Positions 46,801-55,138 of a stretch of 64,000 bases of DNA are shown in pieces (the stretch's first letter is position 1; every line of letters starts with the position of its first letter). The stretch is from Pleurodeles waltl. Taxonomy: Eukaryota > Chordata > Amphibia > Caudata > Salamandridae. The notes under the pieces were generated by a model, which searched no databases, was not told the origin of the DNA, and was given only the letters and a program-made list of their open reading frames with translations. The stretch spans positions 1,312,927,324-1,312,991,323 of the forward strand of contig NC_090444.1 of assembly GCF_031143425.1 (NCBI RefSeq), given 5' to 3'. The translations under genes and the position numbers were made by a program.

Positions 46801-49800
46801 ACACCTTGGTAGCCTACCTTGGTGAATATGACACCACTGTCACTGAGGGCATGGAGCAGTCCATAAAAGTTTCTAAAGTCATCAAGCATCCGAAATACAA
46901 TTCTGTTTCTCAAGATAACGACATCATGCTGGTCAAGCTTTCTCAGCCAGCACACTACAACCAGTACGTCTCTCCGATTGCTCTCCCAACCAGCTGTGCA
47001 GCAGCTGGTACCTGGTGCCTCACATCTGGATGGGGAAATACAGTGACTAATGGAGGTATTATAGCGCTGTTCATGTCTATTTTTGAGTACATAAACAGGT
47101 GCATGGTTTTATGTCTGTGTGGCTGCGGATAGTATACTAGCAGAGTATGTTATAACTATATTTGTCTCTGCACATAATGTTGCAAATATGCATGCTATTA
47201 TCCTGCAGGGGAACATTGGTCTATGGCTATTGTGTGACTGTATGCTCTGGTGCTAAATTTATGAAGAAATCTACAAAAATGCAGATGGTATTTCCCCAAT
47301 TTTCTGAAGGTATCTTCACAGCATAGTGTTAACTAGGACTGGGCGAAATTTTTGTTGTGCCGGAGTAATTGGACTTGTTTTGTTAATTTTGCATTACTCT
47401 TGTGACATGAAATAACTGAAAATTATGTGATAATTATGCGATTACGCCCACTCGTGTAATTTTGAGTAACTTGGGACAAGAATGCATACTACAAGTGGAC
47501 AGGAACACAGCATGTGCTGCTGACTGCTGCTGTTCATGGTCTGTTGCAATCAGTGCTGTTTTTTGGCAAAATGCATCCTTAGGTCCATATTAGAAGTGAG
47601 AGTGCTTTTCGTATGAAAACAGCACTAAATACAGGGTTGCACTCCTCGTGTTATCTCTCTGTAATTTCACATAATTACTCTACAGCAAATTATGCAAGTT
47701 ACACCCAGCCCTAATGTTGACCTGCCTAAAGCATCATCAATACAGAAGACTCTTACTCAAGACCATCTCAAGGCATGCAAGGCAATTCAATTTTGTGGAG
47801 GAATTGCAGCCTGTTGGTAACAGAAGATCGTAGTTGGGCTTCAATAAGAGCAAGGTAGTGGTATAGGTAATTTTATATTGGTCCAGTGCCTTGCAGCTCT
47901 CATTGTCTTTGGCCTTTGTGAGGGTATTTATGATTAGATTGCCCTTTACGTCTTTCATCGGGTACTGATCAGAGAAGGATAATTTTTTTTACATCTACGT
48001 CAATTCATTCTTCATGCTGCCCCCTTCTATATTCTATTCATTTGAGGCTATCCAAGTGAAAGAACAATGTTTCCAAAGACTGATGTATGGTACCAATCTA
48101 TGGACTCTTGTTCGACAGACAAAGAAGATAATTCACCCACCTTTTAGTCAACCTCCTAACTCCTTCCACATAAAATTCCTGCAGCCATTGTCCAACAGCC
48201 CTTTTCAGTGCCCACTCTTGTGTTACATATGCTCAATGTGAAGCCCATTCTCTGCATAGCTTTTCATTACAATTTAGGTCTGTGGCTTTTAGCTTGCCAA
48301 GCGGTGTGTGTGGAACTGTCTCTAAGGCTGTGTTGGGATATTTTCTTCAATGCTTTGCAACCTTTGTAAAAGTTGCAATGATTGCATTTGGTGTTAAAAA
48401 TCCTTCTAAAGTAGGTGCTGAAAAACACTGAGAAATTACTGACTCTTGGTGAAGTAATTCTTTTGCAAAAAAACATTTTTTGCGGGAAAAAGGAACTCTT
48501 TCTCAAATTATGTTTTTCGAAGTGTACAACATTTTGCTTGAATTAATTTATTGTTACTAATGAATCCTCACATTGTTTCATCTGATGGCATATTCTTCTT
48601 CCAGTGGTGTATCCCCGGGTTCTCCAGTGCCTGAATGAACCGATCATCTCCAATGCAGAGTGCCAGCAGGCCTATCCATACTACTACACCAACAACATGA
48701 TCTGTGCCGGGTTCATGCAGGGAGGGCAGAGCACCTGCCAGGTAAGGATATCCGGTCCTGCTCAGGGTTACAATATTGCACTCTTCTGTTCATTTACAAA
48801 GGGTTTTAGCATTCACAAACTCTCTAATTTGGTAAATCAGAAGGTTTGTGAATGCTAAAACACTTTTTCAAATGTCCTAAACTCATGTAGCGAATCAGAA
48901 AAAGTTTTCTGGATCACTAAATGGGTTTAGAAGGGATTTCAGAATATCTATTTGGAAGGGGTGTGTTTTGGATGTCCCTTCCAAATAGTGATCTTGTCCT
49001 TGATGTATCAATGTTTTGTCAGCGTAATCAGATCGCAAAACATTAAAAAATTACTGCCTCTCAAGTTGGGATGGTAACAGATTAACAAAGGAGTTACTTT
49101 GGACTCCTTGTCCTTTGTGAATCTTGAAAAAAGTTTCAGGGACAGTTGGCAGGGGTCCATAGGATGACTGCCAACTTTTACTAAAATTTATTGAAAAAAG
49201 AAAACATATTTTAAACACAGTCCTGTTTTCCTTCAAGGAAAACAAACGTCATTAAAAAAAACCTGATTGTTTAATTTAAAAGCAACTACAGACAAGGTGG
49301 TCTGCTGATGCCAGCAGGCTGCCATCTCTGTGATGATAGTGAATCTTAGTGGGTAACTATTCGCGACCTAGCTCATTAATATTTATGAGGTAGGAAGAAT
49401 TGTGACCAACTACAATTTGGTATTTTGTGAAGTGTCCTACCAATAATTGCACAAATTGCAACCACTTTCACCAAATGCATTTTTTGCACCTGAGGGCCTG
49501 CATGTTCTATGTTGCTGTGAGTGAGGGGTATGACTATAACACTGCTGTCTTCAAAACTGATATACTTTTTAGTTTTGGCTACCCATCAGGCTTTATCAAA
49601 TGGCAAATCGAACTTAGAAAGGTCCTGCTGCCATTTTATAGCAAACCGTGAGTGAGCTGTAAACTCTGGCTCCCGTTCCAAGTTTGCCTCTTTCAGTTAC
49701 CCGCCGAATCAGGATTTACTAATAGTGTGGGTATACCACATTCTTAGAGTTTCCCACCCAGACATTTCACCAGCTTTAACCTGATGACATTTATGGACAA

Positions 49801-51241
49801 AACGAAGCCAAAATATGAATAATGACGAAGGGAGCTGGGTGCAGTACCTTCTGTTTCAGTAGTAATGTATAAGGCCACACTCATTGTTCCACTCAGAATA
49901 CCAGAATATTCCTGCGTCCTGAATTACCGCTTTCTGAGGAATCGGTAATTTCAGGAGAAAGAATGCCAATGCTCTTTTTCCACCAAAGTTGTAATGCAGG
50001 CCTTAGCTGCATTTTTTCACGTTGTCGGAAAGACAGCCCTATAAAGAAGTGAGTACTGTTAAACTACAATCTCTGAAGATTTAAAAACCTTTTTATTACT
50101 CAAACTGTTCATGAGCACCCTTACCAACCACTATTTCTCTTTAAGCATCAAGGCGCCCACTGGGAGCTAAGGTGCTTAAGGATGTAAAGTACTATACAGT
50201 ACACCGCTGCCAGGCTCAGAGTACCTACACTTTGGGGAATATTTATAAGCCCCTTGCGCCACCTTGCGCCACAATAGCGTCATTTTTTTAATGCTAACAT
50301 GGCCAATCAAGGCCAAAATTCTTGCCCCCTATCTACAAAGTAGACTTTATAACCCTTTGCTCTACATTATGCCTCACCAGGCATAATGTATGCAAAGGGT
50401 GCGTTCCCCTGTTAGAGTGGCCGAAAAAATGACGCAAATCATTTTTTACAGCACTTTTAGCTCCTGCTCAGAGCAGGCGTTAAAAGAATGCTTCCATTAT
50501 TCATAATGGGCCTCTATGTACTCTGCAGGCGTAGCGCCAACATCTTGGTACTACTCCTGCAGAGTACATCAATAGCGTCAATAAAAATAAAGCTATTGCC
50601 CCCTACCCTGCGCCATGGTGCGCCGTATCGTAAATAATGCGCACAAATGGTGGCGGTAGCGGGGCGATAAGGGGAGCAAGGAAAGTGGCACTGCACTAGG
50701 TGCAGCGTCACTTTCCTTAAATATGCCCCTTTCTTTTTCAAGAATGTCTCTTGCATCACATTTAACAAGTTATAAAATCCAGTATTTACAAAGATGAAGC
50801 CACCCTAAGAGATATGGACTTTCAAACTTCTTTTAGGTTTCAATAATATCACCTCAGCATTCTACTTTTGTTTTAGTGGTTCATCAGGTCATTAGGACAC
50901 CTTAGTCACTTTAATTTGTTACTGAATTTTATGTGATCGGATATAAGTTACAAATGACATGGAATTTTAAAATATTTACTTATTCGTTAATACATTTGCC
51001 ATTCATATTTTTCAAGTACTTAAACATTTCTTAAATGTCTGTTCATACAAATTACAATTTCTAATGCACAATCTTTCTGCTTCCGTTCCAGGGAGACTCT
51101 GGAGGACCCCTGGAGTGTAATGGACAGCTTCAGGGCATTGTGTCTTGGGGATACGATTGCGCCATGAAGGGCCACCCAACTGTGTACACCAAAGTCTGCA
51201 ACTATAATGCCTGGATCAATCAAATCATGGCTAATAACTAA
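34820..51241 (+). CDS. Trypsinogen-family serine protease with altered S1 pocket and activation peptide (five exons, 252 aa)
   Basis: Exons 34820-34862, 37548-37716, 46796-47055, 48605-48741 and 51092-51241 join with phases 1, 2, 1, 0, the standard vertebrate trypsinogen layout. Residues 1-15 are a signal peptide, so the product should be a secreted zymogen. Mature sequence begins IVNGYNC at residue 27. The triad is His67 (SAAHC), Asp113 (DNDIML) and Ser206 (GDSGGP). Glu81, Glu88 and Glu91 match the trypsin calcium loop. Unusual points: the S1 base (chymotrypsin number 189) is Ser200, not Asp; position 226 is Thr233, not Gly; the propeptide ends EDIND with no DDDDK; Cys46 is a thirteenth cysteine. 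The substrate is therefore probably not Lys/Arg peptides, and chymotrypsin- or elastase-like preference is an inference. All frames and splice sites are intact and a polyA signal follows the stop, so I read it as a working gene. No gene symbol is justified. Confidence 0.93.
35184..35202 (+). repeat. Poly(C) run, 19 bp, in intron 1
   Basis: Nineteen consecutive C at the start of a pyrimidine-rich region. Length is likely to vary or be mis-sequenced. Confidence 0.9.
35210..36890 (+). mobile_element. L2/CR1-like LINE in intron 1, internally deleted
   Basis: A strongly pyrimidine-rich leader (35340-35870) leads into ORF2 3' text. The RT block [12 protein letters not shown] near 35985-36020 has Asn for the first catalytic Asp. 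Later come [12 protein letters not shown] (near 36495) and a final [13 protein letters not shown] end near 36727. The ORF1 body, endonuclease and most of RT are absent between leader and palm, so sequence has been lost internally. Frames are broken throughout. The end near 36890 shows a CTATTAATACACATAACATTACAT tail. It is related to the fragment at 1376-2300. Confidence 0.65.
37548..37716 (+). CDS. Serine protease exon 2 (propeptide, N-terminus, catalytic His)
   Basis: Acceptor CTCTTACAG, donor CC then GTGAGT. It encodes propeptide [11 protein letters not shown], then IVNGYNC, the extra cysteine (YFTCNG), the Cys42 loop (RWCGGSLIN) and the catalytic His in SAAHC. Ends phase 2. Confidence 0.95.
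37838..40525. mobile_element. Harbinger-type MITE in intron 2, containing a nested hAT element
   Basis: The ends GGGGCTTATTTATAG and GTATAAATCAGGGCC are imperfect inverted repeats, flanked by TAA on both sides (37835-37837, 40526-40528). TAA is the preferred PIF/Harbinger target. Interior text such as TTTGCACCGAATTAGCGTC and GTGCAAAACTA pairs left with right. Without the 1758-bp hAT insert and its duplicated bases it is about 920 bp, with no transposase. Confidence 0.7.
38536..40293. mobile_element. Non-autonomous hAT element, 1758 bp
   Basis: Termini CAGTGGTTCCCAA and TTGGGAACCACTG are perfect over 13 bp and of hAT type. CTCTAACC is duplicated exactly on both sides (38528-38535 and 40294-40301), the 8-bp duplication that hAT transposases make. 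No frame resembling a hAT transposase (RNase H fold or hATC dimerisation domain) was found inside. Confidence 0.92.
40542..41071. mobile_element. Non-autonomous DNA transposon, 530 bp, in intron 2
   Basis: Termini GGGGCCGATTTAAGA and TCTTAAATCAAGCCC match at 13 of 15 positions when inverted. The inside has GGTGCTGCATCAAG, gtggcgctaaggtggcgct and a 13-base C run (40858-40870). Target duplication is not clear. Confidence 0.7.
41072..46795. other. Rest of intron 2, mostly unassigned
   Basis: No exon or gene recognised. Contents include a (TA)n tract near 41743-41760, a 50-bp hairpin at 42389-42438, a cluster of AAGTGCCGG-type words near 43060-43210 that suggests an old repeat, and a degenerate TG/GTGTG tract near 43725-43830. 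GC-balanced patches near 41240-41420 and 42310-42640 may be old SINE or DNA-element pieces that I cannot name. Confidence 0.45.
42389..42438. repeat. Perfect-arm hairpin in intron 2
   Basis: GTGCATGTCTGTTTGG at 42389-42404 and its exact complement CCAAACAGACATGCAC at 42423-42438 enclose an 18-bp loop that itself contains GGCCGGCC-like symmetry. Confidence 0.85.
46796..47055 (+). CDS. Serine protease exon 3 (calcium loop, catalytic Asp)
   Basis: Acceptor CCTGCTAG, donor GGAG then GTATTA. It encodes the [14 protein letters not shown] calcium-loop section, the catalytic Asp in DNDIMLVKL, and SGWGN. Ends phase 1. Confidence 0.95.
47334..47713. mobile_element. hAT-like MITE, 380 bp, in intron 3
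   Basis: Termini TAGGACTGGGCG and ACACCCAGCCCTA are inverted repeats with one or two mismatches. Flanks GTGTTAAC (47326-47333) and ATGTTGAC (47714-47721) agree at 6 of 8 positions, fitting an aged 8-bp hAT duplication. Interior is AT-rich with GTAATTTTGAGTAA and related inverted pieces. No coding capacity. Confidence 0.7.
48605..48741 (+). CDS. Serine protease exon 4 (137 bp; S1 base)
   Basis: Acceptor TTCTTCCAG, donor CCAG then GTAAGG. At 137 bp it has the usual length for this trypsinogen exon. It encodes [22 protein letters not shown] and GGQSTCQ, where the Ser before Thr-Cys occupies the position normally held by the specificity Asp. Confidence 0.95.
49060..49440 (+). repeat. Interspersed repeat in intron 4 (copy A)
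   Basis: Contains AACAAAGGAGTTACTTTG, GTTGGCAGGGGTCC, AAAAGCAACTACAGAC, GGTGGTCTGCTGATGCC and CTCATTAATATTTATGAGGTAGG. The same blocks occur in the same order on the minus strand at 52850-53200. A further inverted pair (TTTTAGCATTCACAAAC and its complement) at about 48800-48860 may belong to its left part. Class unknown. Confidence 0.65.
50234..50729. mobile_element. Non-autonomous DNA transposon (MITE), 496 bp, in intron 4
   Basis: Termini GGGGAATATTTATAAG and CTTAAATATGCCCC are inverted repeats. TTT flanks both sides (50231-50233, 50730-50732), a 3-bp duplication. Interior words (CTTGCGCCACCTTGCGCC, GCATAATGTATGCAAAGG, GCAGCGTCACTTTCC) resemble those of the element at 40542-41071. Confidence 0.8.
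51092..51241 (+). CDS. Serine protease exon 5 (catalytic Ser, C-terminus)
   Basis: Acceptor CCGTTCCAG. It encodes [31 protein letters not shown] (Thr at 226) and the C-terminal helix [11 protein letters not shown] before TAA at 51239-51241. Confidence 0.95.
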   Translation, partial: GDSGGPLECNGQLQGIVSWGYDCAMKGHPTVYTKVCNYNAWINQIMANN

Positions 51242-51244
51242 TGC

Positions 51245-51250
51245 AATAAA
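51245..51250 (+). terminator. Polyadenylation signal of the serine protease gene
   Basis: AATAAA lies four bases after the stop codon. Very short 3' untranslated regions with the signal at or next to the stop are usual in vertebrate trypsinogen genes. Confidence 0.85.
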
Positions 51251-51269
51251 AGCGTATAATGTATATTAA

Positions 51270-51997
51270 AAGTATTCCCTCAACCAAACCAATGTCTTAA
51301 TGAAGCCAGGAATCGTAATGGTATGGCCCTCTATAGAATTAATTTACCAGGCCTATGATACCTCAGATTGTCCTGTGAGGTGGGCTAGAGTGCTCTCCCC
51401 CCGAGAAGTCATATACTGGCTAATACCTATATACCACAGTAGCCTATAATGTCACTTGTACACCAGGTAAAAATAAAAGAAAGTGTTCTAAAAAAACTCT
51501 AATTTCTCTTCCAATGTGCCGTGCCAATTTGAGATATCCCTCATATATACTGCGATATTGTGACTTTAGAGTCGTGTTTCTTGTAAACCATCTCTGACCT
51601 CCATTCCATAAGAAAGCACCTGGCATGACTTATAAATGTTATTGAAAATACATGATACTCTGTACTTACTCATTAAATTAAACATAGTTCTGAATATGCA
51701 CCTTTCCTATGAAGAGTATATTTTAAATGTGTTTAACCGTGTTAGTATGCATAAAAGCCTGAAGTGAATATTACCTCTGTCAATGTTTGTGCATTGCGAG
51801 TGTGTTTTGAGTATGGTCACTTACCAAGAGTTCATCTGGCCTGACAATTAGTCCTCAAAATAAACTTGGTTTTCATACTTAATTTTCTGTTGCTGAATGA
51901 CAACAACAGCTGTGGCTGCAGGCTAGAGCTTCTCTACTAGCTGACATTGTGACAAGCTTCATTTCTTCAATGTGATAGAGTATTAAGAAGCTAACAC
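51270..51997. other. 3' flank of the serine protease gene, unassigned
   Basis: AT-rich sequence without a recognisable gene or element. One further AATAAA-like site (AAAATAAAAG near 51470) is present but not needed. Confidence 0.45.
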
Positions 51998-52000
51998 TCA

Positions 52001-52607
52001 GGGGGTCATTCCGACCTGGCGGTTGAAGGTGGCGGTTGGACCGCCGCAGACAGGGCGGTCCGACTGCCCCATTTTGACCATGGCAGAGTTGCCAAGGTCC
52101 AACCGCCGCCACCGCCAGGCTGAAGCCAGACTGCAGCCTGGCGGTCCCGTTGTAATCTGCCAGGGCAGGGCTGCAAGCAGCGCTGCCCTTGGGATTACGA
52201 GTCCCCATCCGCCAGGCATTCCATAGCGTTCAACACTGCCATGGAAAGGTTGGCAGAATGGTGGCATCGGGAGGCCCCTGGGGGCCCCTGCACTGCCCAT
52301 GCACTTGGCATAGGTAGTGCAGGGGCCCCCATGCACAGTCCCATTTCGCATTTCCCTGTCCGAATTACGGGCAGTGAAATGCGCAACGGGTGCTGTCACA
52401 CCCGACGCACCACAACACTGCCGCCGGCTCAATTATGAGCCAGCATCAATGTTGTGGTGAGTGATCCACTGGGCCAGTGGGCAAAGCCTGCTGGCCCAGC
52501 AGAACACTTCTAATATGACGTGCAAAAGGCCTCCAGTACTGGCGGTCTTTTGCCTGCAGCGGCTTCTGCTGTCCTGTAAAAGGACCGCCAAAGTCGGAAT
52601 GACCCCC
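52001..52607. mobile_element. GC-rich Harbinger-type MITE, 607 bp
   Basis: Termini GGGGGTCATTCCGACC and GTCGGAATGACCCCC are perfect inverted repeats over at least 15 bp. TCA is duplicated exactly on both sides (51998-52000, 52608-52610). The inside is made of ggcggt/accgcc blocks with long internal inverted pieces. Same family as 11303-11836 and, less closely, 10226-11211. No transposase frame. Confidence 0.92.
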
Positions 52608-52849
52608 TCAGTGTCATCATAAGGATTTTCTTAGCCCCGGGCAAGGAATATTTTTGGGACCCTTGTTCTGAACAAATTTCAATTTTATTACATATTTGCT
52701 GCTAATTCAAGCATACATGATGACATATAGGCAATATGGATAATTTATCTGGATACCGATAACCTAATTGCGATTTTCTGCGAATTGCAATTAGGTAATC
52801 GCTATTTAAATGTATGAAACTTTAGGAGTTTCACTTAGCGATTCCAAAT

Positions 52850-53200
52850 GGCTCGCAAATCGACCTACCTCATTAACATTCATGAAGTAGGTTGCAATTT
52901 GCGGCCCATTGTGAATGGGTATAATCAGAGGGATGGTGGCCTGCCGGGCTCAGCAGACCACTATGTCTGTGATTGCTTTTAAATAAAGCATTTTTTTTTA
53001 AATGCAGCCCGTTTTCCTTAAAGTAAAACGGAAAGCGTTTAAAAAAGGAAAAAAAATAATCTTTTTGTTTTTTTAAGAGTAGGCAGTGGTCCGTGCGACC
53101 CCTGCCTGCTCTTAAAAAAAAATTTCACATGCATTCACAAAGGAGAAGGGGTCCCTTTTCTACATCCCACTTTGGATGTAGAAAGCACCGGCCGTTCCAC
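52850..53200 (-). repeat. Interspersed repeat (copy B), inverted relative to copy A in intron 4
   Basis: Read on the minus strand it repeats the blocks of 49060-49440: TCCTTTGTGAAT, GGCAGGGGTC, AAAAGCAATCACAGACATAG, GTGGTCTGCTGAG and CATGAATGTTAATGAGGTAGG. The stretch 52750-52800 just before it is itself a small palindrome (ACCTAATTGCGA...AATTGCAATTAGGT). Confidence 0.65.
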
Positions 53201-53499
53201 CTAAAGTGCCTTCATCCGTCCCGAACCAAAAGAAAAGTAACACTATTCAGACTGCTGTCATTTGTCATAAACAGAATACATTTTATCATATGGCTACAGG
53301 TTCAGGCATCTATGTGTGTCCAGCATGTGTCAAGGGATAATGATAAGGTAACTGAGGTGGTTAATTCACAACTCACTTGCTGAAGAAGTTTGACAGCCAT
53401 GTTTGGCCACAAGTGTGAAATTTTATAAAAATAACTCAGATGACTAATTTGTCTAGTGTTGTGAATGACACATTACGTATGTCAATGATTTGTATTCAA

Positions 53500-54340
53500 T
53501 GTTAGAGAGTTCATTGGATTATTGCTTTTTTTGAAGAGTCCCTTGTGTAACCTAATGGTAACAGTAAAAATGTCCGTGAAGTTATGCTTTGCCTGTTACA
53601 TACACTTGCAACAGGCACATCATTTTGCTTCAATGCTTCCGTCGCCATCCTCCACCCGATGGCGAACATCCAGATATCACCATCAGAACCTGAAGCACTT
53701 AACGACACCGCAGACGACTCCAACCAAGACCCTAATTTTGAACCAATTGTTTCTTTGCCATTTTCAAGTGTATTTGCGTTCAGTAGTAATAACCATGAAG
53801 AGAGAAGAGAGCTTAAGAAAGCAAAACAACAAAATAAATCAAACCTTAGTTTATCTGTTGGCAATTTGCGAAGTGAAACCCAAAGTCTCCCCTGAACCAC
53901 TAAAAATAATTTACTGAAAGCTGTGCGGAAAGGTGTTCACACTAATAGACAAGAAAGAACATTTGAGGGGTCCTTCCAAAGGTGAAACATTACAACACTC
54001 CTTGACGCAACAGCAAAAGCTGACACTGTGTAATGCCATATGTGGATAAACAAAGTGACAGTGTTCCGAAAAATATAGTGAGGCTTGTTAATGTGCGTGC
54101 TGATACGGAAGAGGTTGTGCCCGACTTTTTGTTTTACAAGATACATTAAGCTGATGGAAAGAGTGCTTGCCACTGGCAACAGTTCAAGGTTGCACTGCAA
54201 CCTTTTGATTTTCGCCCACTATTCTGCTTTAGACAGAGTCCTGCCATATGCAAATTAGCGAATTCCCAAGTCAAGTCCCCTCCAGACAGGAACACAAGCA
54301 TCTCCAGACAGGTTTTGGCCTTTTTTTTTGTCCCTCCCAG
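53500..54340 (+). other. Possible decayed coding repeat, product not recognised
   Basis: An open frame at 53584-53895 contains an acidic stretch (ISPSEPEALNDTADDSNQDP) and a basic one (ERRELKKAKQQNK). The same frame continues to about 53990 as TNRQERTFEGSFQR after a stop. The charge alternation and the codon-position pattern look more protein-like than the surrounding DNA, so it may be part of a DNA transposon or an old host exon. I cannot name it and found no splice sites or start that settle it. Confidence 0.25.
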
Positions 54341-54350
54341 AAAAAGGTCA

Positions 54351-55138
54351 GAGAAAGAGTAATTGGCCAACAAGGGAGTAATTCAAACATTTGATCCCTG
54401 AAGTTTACAGTAGATTATCTGTCCTAAAAATGACAGTTCGAATTAAACATCAGGCATACCTCTGTCTATAGATGAATTCAAGGGAACAGGCATACACAAA
54501 GATCGGGTGGTCAAACACCTCTGTATTATATTGTTTACATGTGATAAAGGGTGCAAAACAAATAAATCCCATCACACGTTAACCATGTCCCTCTGATAAA
54601 TAGCCAATATTCTAAAACAATAGGCTAATGTATGCAATGTCCACTCTTCGATTGTTATCAGTCCATTAAAACGAAATTAGAGATGATCAAAAGAGAAATA
54701 GAGTTGTAAACATGTAAAAACCTTGCTCGTATTAAATTGGATGGATGAGCTATATAGCAAATTAAACAGAGGTTAAACAATCAGTTAGTACAACTCGCAT
54801 AACGTTATGTAGATGATTTCAATTTTACAAAAAAAAACTCTACTGACTAGATCATCAGAAGGCTTTCGGTCTCGGATCAGGACTTTGGCAATGTTTACAT
54901 GTTTATAACTCAATTTCCTTTAGGTCATCTCTAAACTCCTTTTAATTGAGACAGTACTGAAGATGCTCTTTCATGTACTGTGCTGACAATGGAGACCAAA
55001 ACGTCAACACTCAGTCTACCTCTTTCATTTGCATATCTGGTTCTTGGGTCTTGGATCAACCAAATTACATAACGGACTGATACAAATCAGACAGTGGAGT
55101 GGACATGACTCCCTTGTTGGCCAATTACCCTTTCTCTG
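54351..55138. repeat. Large imperfect foldback (about 790 bp)
   Basis: AGAGTAATTGGCCAACAAGGGAGT near 54356-54379 is the inverse of ACTCCCTTGTTGGCCAATTACC near 55108-55129. Inner arms at 54678-54719 (TTAGAGATGATC ... GTTGTAAACATGTAAA) pair with 54890-54935 (TTTACATGTTTATAACTC ... GGTCATCTCTAA). The outer 54380-54640 arms are weaker. The whole could be an old foldback element or two opposed copies of one repeat. Confidence 0.65.

Noticed and set aside
34820..51241. Reading the protease gene as a pseudogene because of its odd residues
   Set aside because: All splice sites, phases, the triad, the twelve standard cysteines, the TATA box and the polyA signal are intact. The changes lie in specificity and activation positions, not at random.
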